NCBI GenBank assembly: GCA_035939775.1
Contig: DASZFO010000354.1
Coordinates: 20,295-84,294, forward strand
Direction of reading: 5' to 3'
Length of the DNA: 64,000 nucleotides
Source of the DNA: Pirellulales bacterium
Lineage (GTDB): Bacteria; Planctomycetota; Planctomycetia; Pirellulales; DATAWG01
A program made the translations under genes and the position numbers. Positions 16,351 through 26,067 of the stretch are shown piece after piece; position 1 is the first letter of the stretch, and the number at the start of each line of letters is the position of its first letter. The notes beneath the pieces are model-generated. The model saw nothing but the letters and a program-made list of their open reading frames with translations, had not been told where the DNA came from and ran no database searches.

Positions 16351-18069
16351 TTATGCTTCCAGGATTGTTTCGCGGATGACTTCTTCGGCGGTGGTCGTGC
16401 CGTCGAAAACGGCGGCGATTCCTGCGTCGCGGAGCGTGACCATGCCCTCGTTGCGCGCGGCGGTGCGCAATTGATCGGTCGAAGCGTTGTTCATGATCAT
16501 CTCGCGGATGTCGTCGTTGACGGGCATCATTTCGAACAGGCCGACGCGCCCTTTGTAACCCGTGCGGTTGCAATGTTGGCAGCCGCGGCCGCGGAAGAAC
16601 TTCTTGCCCGCGATCGAAGTGGAATCGAGTTCCAGGTCGGCGAGCATCTCGGCGGTCGGCATGACTTCTTCCTTGCAGTGGGCGCAAATCCGCCGCACCA
16701 GCCGCTGGGCCAGGATCCCCTCGATCGTGGCCGTGATCAAAAACGGCGGGATGCCCATATCGCGCAGCCGCGTGATCGTGCTCGGCGCGTCGTTGGTGTG
16801 CAGCGTGCTGAAGACCGTGTGCCCGGTGAGCGAGGCTTGCACGGCGATCTCGGCCGTTTCCGTGTCGCGAATTTCGCCGACGAGGATTTTGTCCGGGTCT
16901 TGGCGGAGGATCGACCGCAAACACTGAGCGAACGTATTGCCGATCGACGGATCGATGGGCACCTGAATGATGCCGTCGAGATCGTATTCGACCGGGTCCT
17001 CGGTCGTGATGATCTTATCGGCGATCGAGTTCAGCTCGGTCAGCGCCGAATACAAGGTGGTGGTTTTTCCCGATCCGGTCGGCCCGGTGACGAGGATAAT
17101 CCCGTTGGGTCGGTTGATTACCTCGCGGAATTGCTTGAGCGTGGGGGCGTCCATGCCGGTCTTTTCGAGATCGAGCGAAATGACCGAGCGATCGAGCACG
17201 CGCATGACCACGCTCTCGCCGAACATGGTCGGCAGCACACTGACGCGCAGATCGACCGGGTGGCCGCCGACGTTCAGCTCGATCCGCCCGTCTTGCGGGA
17301 GCCGGCGTTCGGCGATGTCGAGGTCGGCCATGACCTTGATGCGGGTGGTGATCGCGAACGACAGATGCCGCGGCGGGGGGACCATCTCGAACAGCACGCC
17401 GTCGGCCTTGATCCGAATCCGGAATTCATCCTCGAACGGCTCGAAGTGCAGATCGCTGGCGTGGTCTTTGATCGCCATCAACAAGACCATGTTGAGCAGC
17501 TTGCGGACCGGAGCGCTGTCGGCCAGTGCCTCGACGCTGGTCAGATCGATCGGCCCGTCGCCGGCGGCGGCCTCGGCGGCCCTTTGCAATTCCTTGTCTT
17601 CTTCCATGCCGGCGACGATGCTCTCGACGCTTTCCGTTCCGCCGGCGTAATATTTGTCGAGCGCTTTTTGGATGTCGCGCTCGGTGGCGACCGCCGAGCG
17701 GATGTCGAAGCCGAGGAACGTTCGCAATTCGTCCTCGACCGACAGCTTCTGCGGGTCGCAGGTGGCGATCGTCAGCACATTGCCTTCCAGCGAAACCGGC
17801 ACCACGCGATACAACTGGGCCATCGCCTCGGGCACCGAGGCGAGCACATTGGCCGGGATCGGCAGCTCGGCCAGATAGATCATCTTCAGGCCGAACTGCT
17901 CGGAGAGGGCTTGGGCCAACTGCTCGTCGTTGATGTAGCCCATCTGCTCGGCGATACGGCCCAGCGACTCTTCCGGATTCCGCTCGTGCTCCTGCTGGAT
18001 TTCCGCGAGCTGATCGTCGCCGATGAAGCCGAGATCGACCAGAACTTGTCCAAACTTACGTAGTGCCAT
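16351..18069 (-). CDS. pilB: PilB/GspE assembly ATPase 1
   Basis: 572 residues. N-terminal MshEN-type domain (about 1-140) with FGQVLVDLGFIGDDQLAEIQQ. The ATPase core has Walker A GPTGSGKTT (329-337), Asp box EDPVEY (357-362), Walker B KILVGEIRD (394-402) and a His box STLHTNDAPS (421-430). A zinc tetracysteine follows: C462/C465 (CAHC) and C497/C500 (CQHC). Cytosolic hexameric motor that drives pseudopilus or pilus extension through PilC/GspF. It ends 67 bases before pilC. A second, divergent copy lies at 19785-21500, with pilT between them. Confidence 0.96.
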   Translation of the reverse strand: MALRKFGQVLVDLGFIGDDQLAEIQQEHERNPEESLGRIAEQMGYINDEQLAQALSEQFGLKMIYLAELPIPANVLASVPEAMAQLYRVVPVSLEGNVLTIATCDPQKLSVEDELRTFLGFDIRSAVATERDIQKALDKYYAGGTESVESIVAGMEEDKELQRAAEAAAGDGPIDLTSVEALADSAPVRKLLNMVLLMAIKDHASDLHFEPFEDEFRIRIKADGVLFEMVPPPRHLSFAITTRIKVMADLDIAERRLPQDGRIELNVGGHPVDLRVSVLPTMFGESVVMRVLDRSVISLDLEKTGMDAPTLKQFREVINRPNGIILVTGPTGSGKTTTLYSALTELNSIADKIITTEDPVEYDLDGIIQVPIDPSIGNTFAQCLRSILRQDPDKILVGEIRDTETAEIAVQASLTGHTVFSTLHTNDAPSTITRLRDMGIPPFLITATIEGILAQRLVRRICAHCKEEVMPTAEMLADLELDSTSIAGKKFFRGRGCQHCNRTGYKGRVGLFEMMPVNDDIREMIMNNASTDQLRTAARNEGMVTLRDAGIAAVFDGTTTAEEVIRETILEA

Positions 18070-18093
18070 GTTATGAGAGGTCGGAGGTCAGAT

Positions 18094-18148
18094 TGTTGGA
18101 GTTCAGCCTTTAGGCTGCGGCAGGCAGGCTAAAGCCTGAACTCCAACA
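18094..18148. repeat. REP-like double hairpin between pilT and pilB
   Basis: TGTTGGAGTTCAGCCTTTAG at 18094 faces its inverted copy ending TGAACTCCAACA at 18148. Each arm also contains its own small hairpin (CAGCC-TTTA-GGCTG and CAGGCT-AAAGCCTG). It lies in the 125-base spacer inside the cluster and could influence mRNA stability; it may equally be a passive dispersed repeat. Confidence 0.75.
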
Positions 18149-18194
18149 GTCGGTCGGAGGTCGCAATACGTCGTCAAATCTCACTTGCCACTTG

Positions 18195-19373
18195 TCACTT
18201 GCCCTTTACGCCGTCGCGCTTTGGTCCTTCGTTTTCGTCCTCGTCTTCACCGTCCTTGCCGTCCTTGGCGCGACGATTGATGTCTTCCTCATCGTCGAAC
18301 ATGCCGGCCTCGGCCTTGGCGATGCGCTTCGACAGATCGTCGGGGTTTTGGGCCTTGATCATCACCTCATCGACCGTGACCTTCTCGGATTTCCAGAGGC
18401 TGAACAGATGGTCGTCGAGCAATTGCATGCCGAGCTTTTGGCCGGTTTGAATGGCCGAATTGATCCGGAACGTCTTGTTCTCGCGAATCAGGTTGCCGAT
18501 GGCGGATGTGACCACGAGCATTTCGTAGGCGGCGATGCGGCCGCCGCCGATTTTCGGCAACAGCGCTTGCGAAAGCACGCCGATGATCGCGCTCGACAAC
18601 TGCACGCGGACCTGTTCCTGCTGGTTGGTGGGAAAGGCGTCGATGATGCGGTTCACGGTGCCTTGAGCGCCGGTGGTGTGCAGCGTGCCAAACACGACGT
18701 GGCCGGTTTCAGCGGCGGTGATGGCGGCCTCGATCGTTTCCAAATCGCGCATTTCGCCGACGAGGATCACGTCCGGGTCTTGACGCAAGGCGCGCCGCAG
18801 CGCCTCGGAAAAGCTCGGCACATCCACGCCGACTTCGCGCTGGTTGACCGTCGATTTCTTGCTCGAATGGTAGAACTCGATCGGGTCTTCGATCGTGATG
18901 ATGTGGTGGTCGACGGTCTCGTTGATGAAGTTGATCATGCTGGCCAGCGTCGTGCTTTTGCCAGAGCCGGTCGGCCCGGTGACGAGGAATAACCCTCTCG
19001 GCCTCATGCAGAGCTTTGCGCAAACCGGCGGGGTCCCCAATTGCTCCATGGTCAGCAGTTTGTTGGGAATCTGCCGCAGCACCATTGCCACGTGTCCCTT
19101 CTGCTTGAACACCGAGACGCGGAACCGGGCCAATTCGCCGAAGGCAAATCCAAAATCGCAGCCGCCGACCTCGGCCAATTCATGTTGGCAGCGGTCGGGC
19201 GTGATGCTCTTCATCAAGGCGACCGTGTCGTCGGACTCGAGCACTTTGGTTTCGAGTCGCCGCATTCGTCCGTCCATGCGAAACACCGGCGGTTGTCCGA
19301 CCGTCAGATGGATATCGCTGGCATTCTGCTTCACGCAGGCGGAGAGCAGCTTGTCGATGAGAATATTGCCCAT
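18195..19373 (-). CDS. pilT: PilT retraction ATPase
   Basis: 392 residues from ATG 19373 (MGNILIDKLL); the frame could extend 10 residues further but MGN matches the family start. N-terminal PAS-like domain with KQNASDIHLTVGQPPVFRMDG. The ATPase core has GPTGSGKSTT, the Asp box EDPIEF, the Walker B region VILVGEMRDLETI and the PilT hallmark SAIGNLIRENKTF (AIRNLIRE motif). The C-terminus has an extra highly charged tail, RRAKDGKDGEDEDENEG, not part of the usual family. Disassembles pili for retraction, so its presence points to a retractile type IV pilus rather than a pure secretion system. Located between the two pilB-like genes. Confidence 0.95.
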   Translation of the reverse strand: MGNILIDKLLSACVKQNASDIHLTVGQPPVFRMDGRMRRLETKVLESDDTVALMKSITPDRCQHELAEVGGCDFGFAFGELARFRVSVFKQKGHVAMVLRQIPNKLLTMEQLGTPPVCAKLCMRPRGLFLVTGPTGSGKSTTLASMINFINETVDHHIITIEDPIEFYHSSKKSTVNQREVGVDVPSFSEALRRALRQDPDVILVGEMRDLETIEAAITAAETGHVVFGTLHTTGAQGTVNRIIDAFPTNQQEQVRVQLSSAIIGVLSQALLPKIGGGRIAAYEMLVVTSAIGNLIRENKTFRINSAIQTGQKLGMQLLDDHLFSLWKSEKVTVDEVMIKAQNPDDLSKRIAKAEAGMFDDEEDINRRAKDGKDGEDEDENEGPKRDGVKGK

Positions 19374-19660
19374 ACGTAGTCGTTTCCGCACGAAGGCGGT
19401 CAAATGGCGAAGATGGCGGACCGGATACCTAATGCCAGATCGAAACGGCTCAACAAGTTGCTAACCGACGTTCCGCCCACAAAGTGGATTTCAAAAATGG
19501 CGCGCGACGGAAACTCGCGACCGAACGGTTTGCCTTTTCCGAATCCAACCTCGCCGGCGGACCTGCTTTCCACTGCTTAGCTTTTACTGCGCAGTTTTTG
19601 CAGTGTTGCTTGTGCAGTGTTTTCTGTGCTGCGGTTAATTGTGGTACCAACCTGACCCTG

Positions 19661-19710
19661 TAAGCCCCCGGCCCGTTGGTCAATCGCGAAAATCACCAAC
19701 AAGGGGCTTA
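19661..19710. repeat. Palindrome in 410-base spacer upstream of pilT
   Basis: TAAGCCCC (19661) pairs with GGGGCTTA (to 19710) and the inner GTTGGT pairs with ACCAAC. The whole spacer 19374-19784 holds no recognisable gene. It carries this palindrome, low-complexity TTTTGCAGTGTT/TGTGCAGTGTTT direct repeats near 19595-19625, and presumably a promoter for pilT, but no clear -35/-10 pair was identified. Confidence 0.65.
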
Positions 19711-19784
19711 AGCCGTTTGCTTGCTAGACGATTATTCGCAGTGCTAGCGGGACGCTCAAGTTTTTGGTGCAACAAACGACAGAA

Positions 19785-21500
19785 TCAGTGCTCCTCCGTC
19801 TTTTTAGCAACGCGAAAGACCTCTTCAATCGTGGTAATTCCCTTGAGCACTTTGAGAATTCCGTCGCTATAGAGGGTGGTCATGCCTTGAGCGATCGCCG
19901 CCTTGCGAATGGCCTGGGTGGGCGCGCCCTCGAACGCCAATTCACGAATTCGCGATGACATCAGCATGAGTTCGAAAATCCCCAACCGCCCTCGATAGCC
20001 GGTGCGCTGGCAGTGTGTGCAGCCTTTTCCCTTGGAGAACGAGGCCCCGACTGCCATCTCTGGCGTAATTCCCGCGGCATCGAGGACCGAGTCGGGAGGC
20101 GTAAATGGCTGCTTGCACTTGGTGCAAATCACGCGCACCAACCGCTGTGCAAGCACGGCGATGATGCTGCTGGAGACCAGATAAGCGGGAACTCCCATGT
20201 CGATCATGCGCGTAATAGCTCCGGGCGCATCGTTCGTATGCAGTGTACTGAAAACCAAGTGTCCCGTCAAAGAGGCCTGTATGCCCATATTTGCCGTCTC
20301 GTTGTCGCGCATCTCACCGACGAGAATCACATTCGGGGCCTGTCGCAGCATCGAGCGGATAATCAGTGCAAAATCCAGCCCGATGCCGTGCTTTACCTCC
20401 ACTTGGTTGATCCCGGGCAGATAGTATTCGACCGGGTCTTCGGCGGTGATGATCTTGACATCGGGGCGGTTCAACTCGTTGAGTGCGGCGTATAGCGTTG
20501 TGGTCTTTCCGGAGCCGGTCGGACCGGTAACGAGCACGATTCCATTGGGCCGGCGGATCAAATTGCGAAACGAGCGGAAATCCCCCTCAGATAGCCCCAA
20601 CTGCCTGACGCCGACTCGGATATTGTCCTTATCGAGGAGCCGCATCACCACCGATTGGCCGTGGTTCGAGGGGAGCACGCTGACGCGCAAGTCGAGTTCT
20701 TTCTCGCCGACGGTGATCTTGATCCTCCCGTCTTGCGGCCGGCGGCGTTCGGCAATGTCCATTTTCGCCAGAATCTTGATGCGGGAAAGCAATGCGCCGA
20801 GCAACCGCCGCGGGGGGCTATCCCGTTCGACGAGAACACCGTCGATCCGGTATCGAATTCGCACCCGATTCTCGAACGGCTCGACATGAATATCGGACGC
20901 CCGAAGCTGCACGGCCTCGCTGATGAGCAGATGCACGAGCCGGACGATCGGGGCGCTCGATTCATCGACCGCTTCATCGGGCCGGACCGTTTCTTCCGCA
21001 GTTTCGGTGAAATCAATCGCCGTATCGGTGAATTCCTGAAGCATCGAGTCGGCGCTTTCGCCATCGACCTGCCCATAATGGCGGTTAATGGCGTCGATAA
21101 TGCTCTCTTTCGGGGCGAGTGCGACGTCGATGTTGCGATTGACGATAAAGCGGATTTTCTCTCGCGTGTCGTAATCCAGCGGATCGCTCATGATAATCTT
21201 GAGCGAGCCGTCTTCTTCTGACATCGGAAGGATGGCATTTTCGCGGGCCAGCGACTCGGGAACCAACTCGACGACCGATGGCGGAATAACCACTTCCTTG
21301 AGGTTTACGAAATCCAGCCCATGCTCCTGGGCGACTGCCCGCATCACTTCGTCGCCGCTCGCATATCCGAGTCGGATCAATTCGTCGGCGACTTTTTTGC
21401 CGGATTCCTTGGCCAGACGTTTGGCCTCGGCCAATTGGTCGGAACTGATAATGCGTTTGCGGATCAGGATTTCGGTAAAATCGCCAGCCAAGGTTGCCAC
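19785..21500 (-). CDS. pilB: PilB/GspE assembly ATPase 2
   Basis: About 571 residues from GTG 21500; the open frame runs to 21611, but the first 37 codons lack family similarity. A TTG at about 21491 has a better-spaced AGGAG. MshEN-type N-domain (FTEILIRKRIISSDQLAEAK), then an acidic linker, then the ATPase core with LRASDIHVEPFE, GPTGSGKTT, EDPVEYYLPGINQVEV, VILVGEMRDNET and STLHTNDAPGA, and the zinc tetracysteine CTKC/CTHC. Only moderately similar to the other PilB, so a long-standing paralogue rather than a recent copy. Probably the first gene of the cluster, divergent from the secreted propeller protein at 22094. Which ATPase serves which assembly is unknown. Confidence 0.94.
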   Translation of the reverse strand: MATLAGDFTEILIRKRIISSDQLAEAKRLAKESGKKVADELIRLGYASGDEVMRAVAQEHGLDFVNLKEVVIPPSVVELVPESLARENAILPMSEEDGSLKIIMSDPLDYDTREKIRFIVNRNIDVALAPKESIIDAINRHYGQVDGESADSMLQEFTDTAIDFTETAEETVRPDEAVDESSAPIVRLVHLLISEAVQLRASDIHVEPFENRVRIRYRIDGVLVERDSPPRRLLGALLSRIKILAKMDIAERRRPQDGRIKITVGEKELDLRVSVLPSNHGQSVVMRLLDKDNIRVGVRQLGLSEGDFRSFRNLIRRPNGIVLVTGPTGSGKTTTLYAALNELNRPDVKIITAEDPVEYYLPGINQVEVKHGIGLDFALIIRSMLRQAPNVILVGEMRDNETANMGIQASLTGHLVFSTLHTNDAPGAITRMIDMGVPAYLVSSSIIAVLAQRLVRVICTKCKQPFTPPDSVLDAAGITPEMAVGASFSKGKGCTHCQRTGYRGRLGIFELMLMSSRIRELAFEGAPTQAIRKAAIAQGMTTLYSDGILKVLKGITTIEEVFRVAKKTEEH

Positions 21501-21611
21501 GCTCCTGAAGTTTTGGCCCGTTCCGTTGGACGGGTGCCAGAGATTCCCGCGCTCGTCGTGAAAAGCGAGAGACGCCCCGGCGCTGGAAAGCGGGGGAGAA
21601 GGCCTCTCCAA

Positions 21612-22093
21612 ACTCAGCCTAATGGCGCGTTATCTGCCTGTCAACTAACGGCTTGGCGGTTTTGCCAAGAGCGCCCAACAAATCCGGCGGGGACTGTCCC
21701 CCTTTTGCGAAGTCCGCGAAGCAAAACGGGGACTGTCCCCTTCTCCCAGCCGGATTTGTTAGGTGCTCTAAATCGCGGATTCGATTCTCCGCCGACACGG
21801 GTCGCAGCCGGACGGCGCACGATGAGAGCCCAATTCAAGTTTGGTCCGCGGCGCCAGCCGGTGCCAAGCGCTAAAATGGCGCAACCCATACGACCGTTTT
21901 CTCCTCGCTGCCTCCGTCGGTTTTCGGCTCCCCACGGCATGCGGTCGCTATGCACCTCCGGTCAGGCCAATTACCATGAGCGCTAACGGCCGCCACTCGG
22001 CATTTTCTCGTTCGAGCGGTAAGGTGGTCCCAATCGTCCAATTTGGGCCAAGTGCACGGATGCGACGGTCACGTTTCATCCGGAGCAACTGCC
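21612..22093. other. Divergent intergenic region, no gene seen
   Basis: The 480 bases between pilB2 and the propeller/DUF4082 gene hold one composite palindrome (21677-21760) and presumably the promoters for both directions. The short open frames here overlap repeats or run into the next gene and have no family character. The 22094 start has CCGGAG eight bases upstream. No confident -35/-10 pair was found. Confidence 0.6.
21677..21760. repeat. Composite GGGGACTGTCCCC palindrome
   Basis: Outer arms AACAAATCCGGC (21677-21688) and GCCGGATTTGTT (21749-21760) are perfect complements. Inner cores GGGGACTGTCCCC at 21689-21701 and 21728-21740 flank CCTTTTGC/GCAAAAC. The whole would fold into one long cruciform or hairpin. 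Confidence 0.88.
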
Positions 22094-25000
22094 ATGCGTT
22101 GGTTTCGCTCGAATCGGAATCTCCCTTCGCGACGGCAGAGCGCCCCACGGAAAACCCGACTCTTCTTTGAGCGGTGCGAATCGCGCCAGCTGCTATCGAC
22201 CAACACGTCGGCCGGCATGGTCACGTATCACAACGACAATTCCAGCACCGGCCAGAACCTGACCGAGACACAGCTTTCACCCAGCAACGTCAACTCGACG
22301 GAGTTCGGCAAGCTCTACACGGCGGTCGTCGATGGGCAGGTTTACGCCCAGCCGCTGTACCTGTCGGGCGTAAACGTCACGGGCGGCTCGTCGATGGGGG
22401 TTCACAATGTGGTTTACGTGGCGACCGAGCACGACAGCCTGTACGCCATCGATTCGAACAGCGGCGCCGTGTTGTGGAGAGTCAGCTTCATCAATCCGGC
22501 GGCGGGGATTACCACAGTTCCAAGCGGTGATGTTGCGAGCACGGACCTTGCGCCGGAAATCGGTATCACCGCCACGCCCGTGATCGACGCGGCATCCGGC
22601 ACGCTCTATCTGATTTCCAAGACCAAACAGACGTCGGGCAGCCAACTCCATTATGTCCAAACGCTTTACGCGATCGACGTTGCCAGCGGCGCACTAAAGG
22701 GCTCGACGGTGATCGCCGACACGATCGCCACCAATCCGGGCAATATCAAGACCAGCGCTTATACCTACGTCAGCGGTCCGGCCGTCAACGGATCGGGCGA
22801 TGGCAGCGTTAACGGCGTCGTGCATTTCAACGCCCTGCGACAGCTCGAGCGTCCGGGGCTGACTTTGGCCAATGGCAGCATCTACATGGCCTTTGCGTCA
22901 CACGGCGACAACGGTCCCTATCACGGCTGGGTGCTCAGCTTCAATGAGCAGACGCTGGTATTGAACGGCGTTTTCAACACCACTCCCAGCGGCAGCGAAG
23001 GGGGCATCTGGCAATCCGGCGACTCCGTGGCCGTCGACGCCCAAGGGGCGCTTTACGTCGAGACCGGCAACGGCACTTTTGACACCACGATGAACGCGGG
23101 CGGCATGCCGATTCACGGCGACTACGGCGATTCATTCATTAAGATCGTCGTCGATCCGACGACCAGCGCGACGAGCCAGAACGTCAATGGTTGGGGGCTG
23201 AAGGCGGTCGACTACTTTACACCCTTCAATCAGGCAACGTTCGATGCCCACGACACCGATCTCGGCTCCGGCGGACCGATCCTGCTGCCCGATTCGGCCG
23301 GCAGCTCGGCCCACCCGCATCTTTTGGTTGGCGGCGGCAAGGAGGGCCGGATCTACCTGATCGACCGCGACAATATGGGCCGCTTCAGCGCCACAACCGA
23401 TCACGTTGTGCAGGAACAAACTAGTGCGGTCGGACCGATCTTCGACACGCCGGCGTATTTCAGCAACGGCACTACAAACTACATTTACTATGGAGCGGTC
23501 GGCGATTCGCTCAAGGCGTTCACCGTGGCCAACGCTTCCTTCTCGAAGGCCGCGGTCATGCATTCCAGTGACACGCTCGCGTTCCCCGGCGCCACCGCGA
23601 GCGTATCCGCTAACGGCGCGTCCGGCGGAATTGTGTGGGACGTGGATCACGGCACGAATCAACTGCGGGCTTACGATGCGAATAACCTGGCGAACGAACT
23701 TTACACCAGCGCGCAAGCAGCGGGCAGCCGCGACGCGCTGGGATCAACGACAAAATTCTCCGTGCCGACAGTGATCAACGGCGAGGTGTTTGTCGGCACC
23801 GGCAACAGCCTGGTGATTTACGGGCTGTTTCCGCCGCCGCAGTTGGGACCGGGACCCTATTCACTTTGGACTACGTCGACAGTTCCCGGCTGGATTGACA
23901 ATCCCGATGGCAATGCCGTTGAGTTGGGCATGAAATTTCGCTCGGACGATGACAGCTATATCAGCGGCCTCCGCTTTTACAAGAGCACGAACAACACGGG
24001 CGTTCACGTCGCCGATCTTTGGACCAGCGACGGCATGCTCCTAGCCACGGCCACGTTCAGCGGCGAGACGGCCTCGGGCTGGCAGACCGTTTACTTTGCT
24101 CAGCCCGTGGCGATCAAGGCCAACACGGTCTACATCGCCTCGTATCACACCGACACGGGCAACTACTCGGACAACATTGGCTACTTTACATCTGGCCTGA
24201 ACAACGGCCCGTTGCACGCGCCGGCCAACGGCGTGAGCGGCCCGAACGGCGTTTATGCCTACGGCGCGTCGGGCAGTTTCCCGACGAGCACATATAACGC
24301 GAGCAATTATTGGGTCGACGTGCTGCTCACTTCGTTGGTGAACTCCGTCACGCCGACCAATGGCGCGGCCGGAGTGGCCATCGACTCGTCCATCACAGTG
24401 CGGTTCAACGCCCCAATGAACTCGGCCACGGTCAATTCGAATACAATCCTGCTGCAAGATTCCTCGGGCAACGCGGTCGGCACGCAAGTCAACTACGACA
24501 CAACCAGCATGACGGCGACGCTCATGCCTCAATCATCACTGGTCAAAGGAAGGAGTTACACGGTGATCGTCGTCGTCGGCGCCAACGGTGTTGCCGACCA
24601 GGACGGCAACACGCTCACAAGCAATTTCAGTTCCGCCTTCACGACCGTTGCCCCGCCGATTCCGCTGGGGCCTGGTCCATTCAGCATTTGGAGCAACTCG
24701 ACGACGCCGTCGGTGATCGATAATCCGGACAGTCAGGCCGTGGAACTGGGAGTGAAATTCCGTGCCTCGGGCGACGGGTACATCACGGGAATCCGCTTTT
24801 ACAAGAGCACGAAAAACACGGGAACTCACGTCGGCAATCTCTGGGCCAGCGACGGCACCCTCCTGGCGACTGCCACGTTCACGAGTGAATCGGCCTCCGG
24901 CTGGCAAACGGTCACTTTCGCGCAGCCGGTGGCGATCAAGGCGGGCACGACGTATATTGCCTCGTACCACACCAATGCGGGCAACTACGCCGACGACATC

Positions 25001-25984
25001 GGTTTCTTCTCGTCGAAATCCGTGACCAACGGGCCACTTACTGCGCTGGCCGATGGTACTGACGGCCCGAACGGCGTTTATCAATACGGTGCGTCGAGCG
25101 CATTCCCATCGAACACCTATAGCGGCAGCAACTATTGGGTCGACGTGGTGCTTACATCGCTAGTTAACTCGATCACGCCGGCCAACAAGGCGACCGGAGT
25201 GGCAACCGGCGCGACCGTGCAGATCAAGTTCAACGCGGCAGTGGACCCGACGACGCTCACCTCAAGCACGCTGTCGTTGCGAAATTCGTCGAATACTGTC
25301 GTCGCCACATCAATCGGCTACGACGCGAACAGCCAAACCGCCACGCTCACGCCGCAGGCCGCGCTCGCCAATAGCGCAACCTACTCGGTCGTCGTCAAAG
25401 GAGGCGCGGCAGGCGTAACGGATATCATTGGCGACCAGATGGCGAGCGATTTGATCTCGACCTTCACGACCGCCGTTTCCGTGATGTCGCAAACCACCAC
25501 GAGCATCTGGAGCACTTCAACCGTGCCAACCTGGATCGATAATCCCGACCCGAACGCCGTTGAGTTGGGTGTGAAGTTCCGCTCGGATGTGGACGGCTTC
25601 ATCACCGGCATCCGCTTCTATAAAAGTGCGAACAATACCGGCACGCACGTCGGCAATCTGTGGGCCAGTGATGGGTCGCTCTTGGCGACCGCTACCTTCT
25701 CGGGCGAATCGACCTCCGGCTGGCAGACGGTGACCTTCTCGCAGCCAGTTGCGATCAAGGCCAACACAACCTACATCGCCTCCTACCACACCAACAGCGG
25801 AAACTATTCCGACAACATCGGCTACTTCGCAAGCGGCAGCATCACGAATGGCCCGTTGCACGCGCTGGGCGACGGCGTCGATGGCCCCGATGGCGTCTAT
25901 CACTACGGCGCGGGCGGCGTTGTGCCCAGCGACACGTATCACGCCAGCAACTATTGGGTTGACGTGCTCTTCACGACTCCGTAA
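22094..25984 (+). CDS. Secreted beta-propeller protein with three DUF4082 and two Ig-like domains
   Basis: 1,296 residues from ATG 22094 (CCGGAG 8 bases upstream). The basic N-terminus ends in LFFERCESRQLLST, the planctomycete extracellular-protein type of motif. Residues about 40-580 form a PQQ-like propeller with strands such as VVYVATEHDSLYAIDSNSGA and GRIYLIDRDNMGRFS. Then come three DUF4082 modules (about 583-745, 858-1020, 1133-1296), each with a NPD-AVELG-KFRS / FYKS-NTG-HV / ASYHT-GNYSDNIGYF pattern. They are separated by two Big_5-like Ig domains (TPTNGAAGVAIDSSITVRFN). Likely exported, surface-bound, binding carbohydrate or another ligand; the function is unknown. It diverges from the pilus cluster, so it could be a cargo or an adhesin. 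Confidence 0.85.
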   Translation: MRWFRSNRNLPSRRQSAPRKTRLFFERCESRQLLSTNTSAGMVTYHNDNSSTGQNLTETQLSPSNVNSTEFGKLYTAVVDGQVYAQPLYLSGVNVTGGSSMGVHNVVYVATEHDSLYAIDSNSGAVLWRVSFINPAAGITTVPSGDVASTDLAPEIGITATPVIDAASGTLYLISKTKQTSGSQLHYVQTLYAIDVASGALKGSTVIADTIATNPGNIKTSAYTYVSGPAVNGSGDGSVNGVVHFNALRQLERPGLTLANGSIYMAFASHGDNGPYHGWVLSFNEQTLVLNGVFNTTPSGSEGGIWQSGDSVAVDAQGALYVETGNGTFDTTMNAGGMPIHGDYGDSFIKIVVDPTTSATSQNVNGWGLKAVDYFTPFNQATFDAHDTDLGSGGPILLPDSAGSSAHPHLLVGGGKEGRIYLIDRDNMGRFSATTDHVVQEQTSAVGPIFDTPAYFSNGTTNYIYYGAVGDSLKAFTVANASFSKAAVMHSSDTLAFPGATASVSANGASGGIVWDVDHGTNQLRAYDANNLANELYTSAQAAGSRDALGSTTKFSVPTVINGEVFVGTGNSLVIYGLFPPPQLGPGPYSLWTTSTVPGWIDNPDGNAVELGMKFRSDDDSYISGLRFYKSTNNTGVHVADLWTSDGMLLATATFSGETASGWQTVYFAQPVAIKANTVYIASYHTDTGNYSDNIGYFTSGLNNGPLHAPANGVSGPNGVYAYGASGSFPTSTYNASNYWVDVLLTSLVNSVTPTNGAAGVAIDSSITVRFNAPMNSATVNSNTILLQDSSGNAVGTQVNYDTTSMTATLMPQSSLVKGRSYTVIVVVGANGVADQDGNTLTSNFSSAFTTVAPPIPLGPGPFSIWSNSTTPSVIDNPDSQAVELGVKFRASGDGYITGIRFYKSTKNTGTHVGNLWASDGTLLATATFTSESASGWQTVTFAQPVAIKAGTTYIASYHTNAGNYADDIGFFSSKSVTNGPLTALADGTDGPNGVYQYGASSAFPSNTYSGSNYWVDVVLTSLVNSITPANKATGVATGATVQIKFNAAVDPTTLTSSTLSLRNSSNTVVATSIGYDANSQTATLTPQAALANSATYSVVVKGGAAGVTDIIGDQMASDLISTFTTAVSVMSQTTTSIWSTSTVPTWIDNPDPNAVELGVKFRSDVDGFITGIRFYKSANNTGTHVGNLWASDGSLLATATFSGESTSGWQTVTFSQPVAIKANTTYIASYHTNSGNYSDNIGYFASGSITNGPLHALGDGVDGPDGVYHYGAGGVVPSDTYHASNYWVDVLFTTP

Positions 25985-25990
25985 AAGCAC

Positions 25991-26027
25991 GCGACCCCGG
26001 CGCGTCGTTGCCGACGGTCGGGGTCGC
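25991..26027. terminator. Hairpin between convergent genes
   Basis: GCGACCCCG (25991-25999) and CGGGGTCGC (26019-26027) form a perfect 9-base stem 10 bases after the stop of the propeller gene, facing the end of the mscS gene. No U tract follows on the plus strand, so a terminator role is inferred. Confidence 0.5.
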
Positions 26028-26067
26028 TTGAGGATGGTTGCAGTAGTCGCTGCCGCGACGGCGCCGC

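Noticed and set aside
15282..16379. 365-codon open frame antisense to pilC/gspF
   Set aside because: Shadow of a well-supported PilC gene; its Asp/His/Gly-rich composition has no family character.
16327..18063. 578-codon open frame antisense to pilB
   Set aside because: It mirrors the PilB gene in the opposite strand; the PilB motifs are certain and the antisense frame has the charged, repeat-free composition expected of a GC-rich shadow.
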